This document shows positions 61,063-64,000 of a stretch of 64,000 nucleotides of DNA, one piece after another; positions within the stretch are counted from its first letter, which is position 1, and the number at the start of each line of letters is the position of its first letter. Location of the stretch: NCBI RefSeq assembly GCF_025397915.1, contig NZ_JALIDZ010000005.1:62001-126000 (forward strand), read 5' to 3'. The notes below the pieces were generated by a model. It saw only the letters and a program-made list of their open reading frames with translations. It did no database searches and had not been told where the DNA came from. Source of the DNA: Microbaculum marinisediminis. GTDB taxonomy: Bacteria > Pseudomonadota > Alphaproteobacteria > Rhizobiales > Tepidamorphaceae. The translations under genes were made by a program, and so were the position numbers.

Positions 61063-61098
61063 CCCCCGGGGGGCTGAAACGCGGGACGCCCTTAAACG

Positions 61099-61124
61099 CA
61101 AAAGGCCGCCCCGATGGGGCGGCC
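61099..61124 (-). terminator. intrinsic terminator of rpsD
   Basis: GGCCGCCCC and GGGGCGGCC pair over nine bases with a three-base loop. Read on the minus strand the stem runs into TTTTG, 26 bases past the rpsD stop. It may also help stop the convergent pqiA-like transcript. Confidence 0.85.
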
Positions 61125-61149
61125 CTGCGATTCGGTAGTGACCGAACGA

Positions 61150-61767
61150 TCAGCGCGAGTAGAACTCGATGACCAGGTTCGGTTCCATCATCACCGGATA
61201 GGGCACCTCCGAGAGGGCAGGCACGCGGGTGATCGACGCCGTCAGCTTCTTGTGATCGACATCGAGATATTCCGGAATGTCGCGCTCGGGGCTGTCCACG
61301 GCTTCGAGGACCAAGCCGAGCTGCTTCGACTTGTCGCGCACCTCGACCACGTCGCCGACCTTCAGGCGCATGGACGGGATGTTGGCGCGGCGGCCGTTGA
61401 CCTTGACGTGGCCGTGGCTGACGAACTGACGGGCCGCGAACACGGTCGGCACGAACTTGGCGCGGTAGACCACCGCGTCGAGCCGGCGCTCGAGCAGGCC
61501 GATCAGGTTCTCCGAGGAGTCGCCGCGCAGCCGCTGGGCTTCGTCGTAGATGCGGCGGAACTGCTTCTCGGAAATGTTGGCGTAGTAGCCCTTGAGCTTC
61601 TGCTTGGCCTTGAGCTGCAGGCCGTAGTCGGACGTCTTGCCACGGCGGCGCTGGCCGTGTTCGCCGGGGCCGTATTCGCGCCGGTTGACCGGGCTTTTCG
61701 GGCGGCCCCAGATGTTCTCGCCCATGCGGCGATCGATCTTGTACTTTGCCTGGATGCGCTTCGACAT
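61150..61767 (-). CDS. rpsD: 30S ribosomal protein S4
   Basis: A 205-residue primary 16S rRNA-binding protein. [20 protein letters not shown] at the start, the basic [21 protein letters not shown] block, [20 protein letters not shown], and the S4 RNA-binding domain ([21 protein letters not shown] near 105). The ATG at 61767 follows GAGGT. Transcribed alone from a strong promoter with a leader of about 150 bases. Confidence 0.97.
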   Translation of the reverse strand: MSKRIQAKYKIDRRMGENIWGRPKSPVNRREYGPGEHGQRRRGKTSDYGLQLKAKQKLKGYYANISEKQFRRIYDEAQRLRGDSSENLIGLLERRLDAVVYRAKFVPTVFAARQFVSHGHVKVNGRRANIPSMRLKVGDVVEVRDKSKQLGLVLEAVDSPERDIPEYLDVDHKKLTASITRVPALSEVPYPVMMEPNLVIEFYSR

Positions 61768-61923
61768 CGCGTGTGTAACCTCTGTATCTTCGAAAGTGTG
61801 TTCAGTTCGAGTATGACCCGCTCCTCCTCTGCCGTTCGCACGGCTGACAGGCACCGGAGAAACTCCCCGAAACCACGGAAGCGGAAAGAAATACGCGGAC
61901 CCAACAGCCCGCGCACGCCGTCA

Positions 61924-61950
61924 AATATAGGTGCGGGGGGCCCGTGTCAA
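61924..61950 (-). promoter_or_regulatory. rpsD promoter
   Basis: On the minus strand TTGACA, 15 bases, TATATT (or TTTGAC-N15-CTATAT in the alphaproteobacterial frame). Both hexamers are near consensus, though the spacer is two bases short of usual. Confidence 0.6.
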
Positions 61951-61999
61951 ACGGCGGCGGGCGCTCACGCCGGCGCGGACAGGCGCGCGTCCATGGCGA

Positions 62000-62800
62000 T
62001 CAGACCCGCAGGGCCAGGGCTTCGGGCGATGAGAGCGCGAAGCGATCCAGGAGCGCCGTCATCGTCTCGGCGTTTGCCGGCATCGCGGTGAACAGGACGA
62101 CGGTCTTGCCGGCCGCCGGCTGGTCCGGGCGGTCGGCGAGCAGGCTGGCGACGCGCCGCGCGATCGCCGGTGCCGGGTCGATCCAGGCCACTGGCCAGGG
62201 CGCCAGGCGCTCGAGGTGGTTCAGCACGAGCGGATAGTGGGTGCAGGCGAGGACCACCGTATCGGTCCGTTTGCCGCCCTTTTCGACGAAGGCGGGGGCG
62301 ATCTCGGCGCGGATCGCCTGTTCGTCGACCGATTCGCCGCGCATGGCCGCCTCGGCCAGCGCCGCCAGGCCCGTGGCCCCGACCAGCGTGACGTCGACAT
62401 TGGCGGCGTAGGTGGCGATCAGGGCCTGGGTGTAGTCGCGTTTCACCGTGCCCGGCGTCGCCAGGACGCTGACGAGGCCGGTTTTCGTGCCCGCGGCGGC
62501 CGGCTTGATTGCCGGCACCGTGCCGACGAAGGGAAACGCGTGGCTGGCGCGCAGGAACGGCAGCACCAGCGTCGAGGCGGTGTTGCAGGCGATGACCGCG
62601 AGATCCGGCGCGCGGCGCGCGGCGACCCCTTCGAATGTGGCCAGCACGCGGCGGACCACCTCCTGTTCCGACAGGGCACCATAGGGAAAGCCGCCGGTAT
62701 CGGCGACATAGGTGATGTCGGCGCCGGGGCGGGCGCGGCGCACCTCCTTCAGGACCGACAGGCCACCGAGGCCGGAATCGAAGACGACGATGTGCGTCAT
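62000..62800 (-). CDS. murI: glutamate racemase
   Basis: A 266-residue cofactor-independent racemase supplying D-Glu for Mur[17 protein letters not shown] near 5-20, DTGGFPYG, the first catalytic Cys in [13 protein letters not shown] near 72, and the second in [14 protein letters not shown] near 185. The start lies three bases after the stop of the upstream methyltransferase gene, so both form an operon. Confidence 0.95.
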   Translation of the reverse strand: MTHIVVFDSGLGGLSVLKEVRRARPGADITYVADTGGFPYGALSEQEVVRRVLATFEGVAARRAPDLAVIACNTASTLVLPFLRASHAFPFVGTVPAIKPAAAGTKTGLVSVLATPGTVKRDYTQALIATYAANVDVTLVGATGLAALAEAAMRGESVDEQAIRAEIAPAFVEKGGKRTDTVVLACTHYPLVLNHLERLAPWPVAWIDPAPAIARRVASLLADRPDQPAAGKTVVLFTAMPANAETMTALLDRFALSSPEALALRV

Positions 62801-62803
62801 GGC

Positions 62804-63556
62804 CTAATTCGTATCGGTTCCGCGCCGTTGCTTCAGTTCGCTCAACGCCCTGACGACGCCGCGCAGGGAGCGGACCTCCTGGTCGGTGAGATCGGCCTTG
62901 AGGAAGATCGTGCGCAGGTTGCGCACCATGGTGGGGCGTTTTTCGGGCGGAAACAGGAAACCGGCGGCATCGAGCTCGGATTCCAGGTGCTCGAACAGGC
63001 GCTGCAGGTCGGCCTTGGGCGCCAGCGGCGGCGCGGCCTGGCGCGGCCGGCCGCCCTCCAGCCCGCGCGTGCGGAACCATTCGTAGCCCGTCAGCAGCAC
63101 CGACTGGGCGAGGTTCAGCGAGGCGAATTCCGGGGCGGTCGGGAAGGTGATGACGGCGTCGGCGAGGGCCACATCGTCGTTGTCGAGCCCGGCGCGCTCG
63201 CCGCCGAACAGGATGCCGGCCGTCTCGCCCGCGTCGATACGCCCGGCCAGCCGCTCGGCGGCGGCCTGCGGATCGAGCACCGGCTTGGCCATCTCGCGCG
63301 GGCGCGCGGTGGTGGCGAGCACCACGCCAAGATCGGCGATGGCCTCGGCCGTCGACCCGTAGACGCGCGCGCCCTCGACCACCCAATCGGCGCCGGAGGC
63401 GGCGGAGAGCGCCTTTTCGCTCGGCCAGCCGTCGCGCGGATTGACCAGGCGTAGCTCGGACAGGCCGAAATTCGCCATAGCGCGGGCGACCATGCCGATG
63501 TTTTCGCCCAGTTGCGGGGCGACGAGGATGACGACGGGGGCGGGCGATGCGGTCAC
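62804..63556 (-). CDS. RNA 2'-O-methyltransferase, TrmJ-like SPOUT family
   Basis: A 250-residue SpoU/TrmH-family enzyme. ILVAPQLGENIGMVARAMAN near 10, LRLVNPRDGWPS, FGGERAGLDNDDVALAD near 118, and the knot segment SLNLAQSVLLTGYEW near 146. A C-terminal helical extension with LFEHLESELDAAGF is typical of TrmJ, which methylates position 32 of tRNAs. Upstream partner of murI. Confidence 0.9.
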   Translation of the reverse strand: MTASPAPVVILVAPQLGENIGMVARAMANFGLSELRLVNPRDGWPSEKALSAASGADWVVEGARVYGSTAEAIADLGVVLATTARPREMAKPVLDPQAAAERLAGRIDAGETAGILFGGERAGLDNDDVALADAVITFPTAPEFASLNLAQSVLLTGYEWFRTRGLEGGRPRQAAPPLAPKADLQRLFEHLESELDAAGFLFPPEKRPTMVRNLRTIFLKADLTDQEVRSLRGVVRALSELKQRRGTDTN

Positions 63557-63725
63557 GGGCGGTCCGGTCGGTTGTTGTCCGGTCCGTCGGATACAGGATC
63601 AACGGCCACGAAGTCGAGGGGCGAGCGGTCCGCGCGCCTCAAGGCCGTTCCGGGCAGGATGATGGGGGTGCGGCAGATATGTGGGGCGTTTCGGACGGGA
63701 TCCGGCGTCTCCGTCCAAGGGTCGG

Positions 63726-63754
63726 CTTCAAAGTCGCGGACGGGGGTGCTATAG
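63726..63754 (+). promoter_or_regulatory. icd promoter
   Basis: CTTCAA, 17 bases, CTATAG, close to the rhizobial CTTGAC-N17-CTATAT consensus, 85 bases before the start codon. The 283-base gap upstream of icd otherwise shows no gene. Confidence 0.6.
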
Positions 63755-63839
63755 GGGCCGCGACATTCGTGCTGGCGGCGCTGTCGCGCAGGTGCCGGCT
63801 TCCCATTCCATACCGTTAGCGACGCGAAAGGCCCGTTTC

Positions 63840-64000
63840 ATGGCGAAGATCAAGGTCGAAAATCCGGTGGTCGAACTCGATGGCGACGAGATGACCCGGA
63901 TCATCTGGCAGCTCATCAAGGACAAGCTGATCCATCCCTATCTGGATATCGATCTGAAGTACTATGACCTCGGCATCGAACACCGCGACGAGACCGACGA
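63840..64000 (+). CDS. icd: NADP-dependent isocitrate dehydrogenase, 5' part
   Basis: The first 53 codons before the right edge. [20 protein letters not shown] followed by [11 protein letters not shown] and [13 protein letters not shown] is the conserved N-terminus of the dimeric, eukaryote-like (type II) NADP-IDH used by alphaproteobacteria. It converts isocitrate to 2-oxoglutarate in the TCA cycle. GAAAGG lies upstream of the ATG. The gene is cut by the window edge. Confidence 0.95.
   Translation, partial: MAKIKVENPVVELDGDEMTRIIWQLIKDKLIHPYLDIDLKYYDLGIEHRDETD

Overview
The window is high-GC DNA from an alphaproteobacterium, most likely of the order Hyphomicrobiales (Rhizobiales). The evidence is a complete alphaproteobacterial division and cell-wall (dcw) cluster ending ftsQ-ftsA-ftsZ-lpxC, promoters of the CTTGAC-N17-CTATAT type, a class A RNase P RNA, and a palindromic element built on CCTCATCCTGAGGAG, which is typical of rhizobial genomes. 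I cannot name a genus. No tRNA, prophage, transposase or CRISPR array is visible.

Region 1 (1-25.5 kb) is accessory. It holds the end of a DUF3604 gene; a DUF3302/HlyD pair (yiaWV-like); an enoyl-CoA hydratase/CoA ligase pair divergent from a TetR regulator; a LysR regulator divergent from an agmatinase-family gene and a partial amino-acid ABC transporter; a fused 5-oxoprolinase/hydantoinase with a divergent MarR-like regulator; a holin-like membrane protein; two EamA transporters; a ChaA-like antiporter; a TerB-DnaJ protein with an AmpD-like amidase; a lytic transglycosylase; and a flavin monooxygenase/flavin reductase/ene-reductase operon with a second MarR-like regulator. A cyclic-nucleotide-domain protein (behind a candidate Pho box) and a DUF3124 protein close the region.

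Region 2 (26-53 kb) is core. rnpB is followed by a 634-base leader with a repeat element and four 10-bp-phased MraZ boxes. Then come mraZ-rsmH-ftsL-ftsI-murE-murF-mraY-murD-ftsW-murG-murC-murB-ddl-ftsQ-ftsA-ftsZ, mostly with 1-13 base overlaps or short gaps. These make lipid II from UDP-GlcNAc-enolpyruvate and build the divisome. A strong terminator follows ftsZ, then lpxC, a small secreted peptide gene, bamD, recN and ligA.

Region 3 (52.6-64 kb) is mixed: a DUF3828 protein; an AraC regulator with the AzlCD amino-acid exporter; a sulfide:quinone oxidoreductase coupled to a zinc-ribbon thioredoxin behind an SqrR/BigR-type box; an aminopeptidase P; a DUF1127 protein; prmA (apparently with an AUU start); pqiA; rpsD; murI; a TrmJ-like methyltransferase; and the beginning of icd.

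The most notable observations are the AUU start of prmA, the in-frame intergenic-repeat insertion in the oxoprolinase, the SqrR-type box before sqr-trx, the phased MraZ operator, the Pho-box match, and lysine/serine-rich repeat tails in three unrelated genes.
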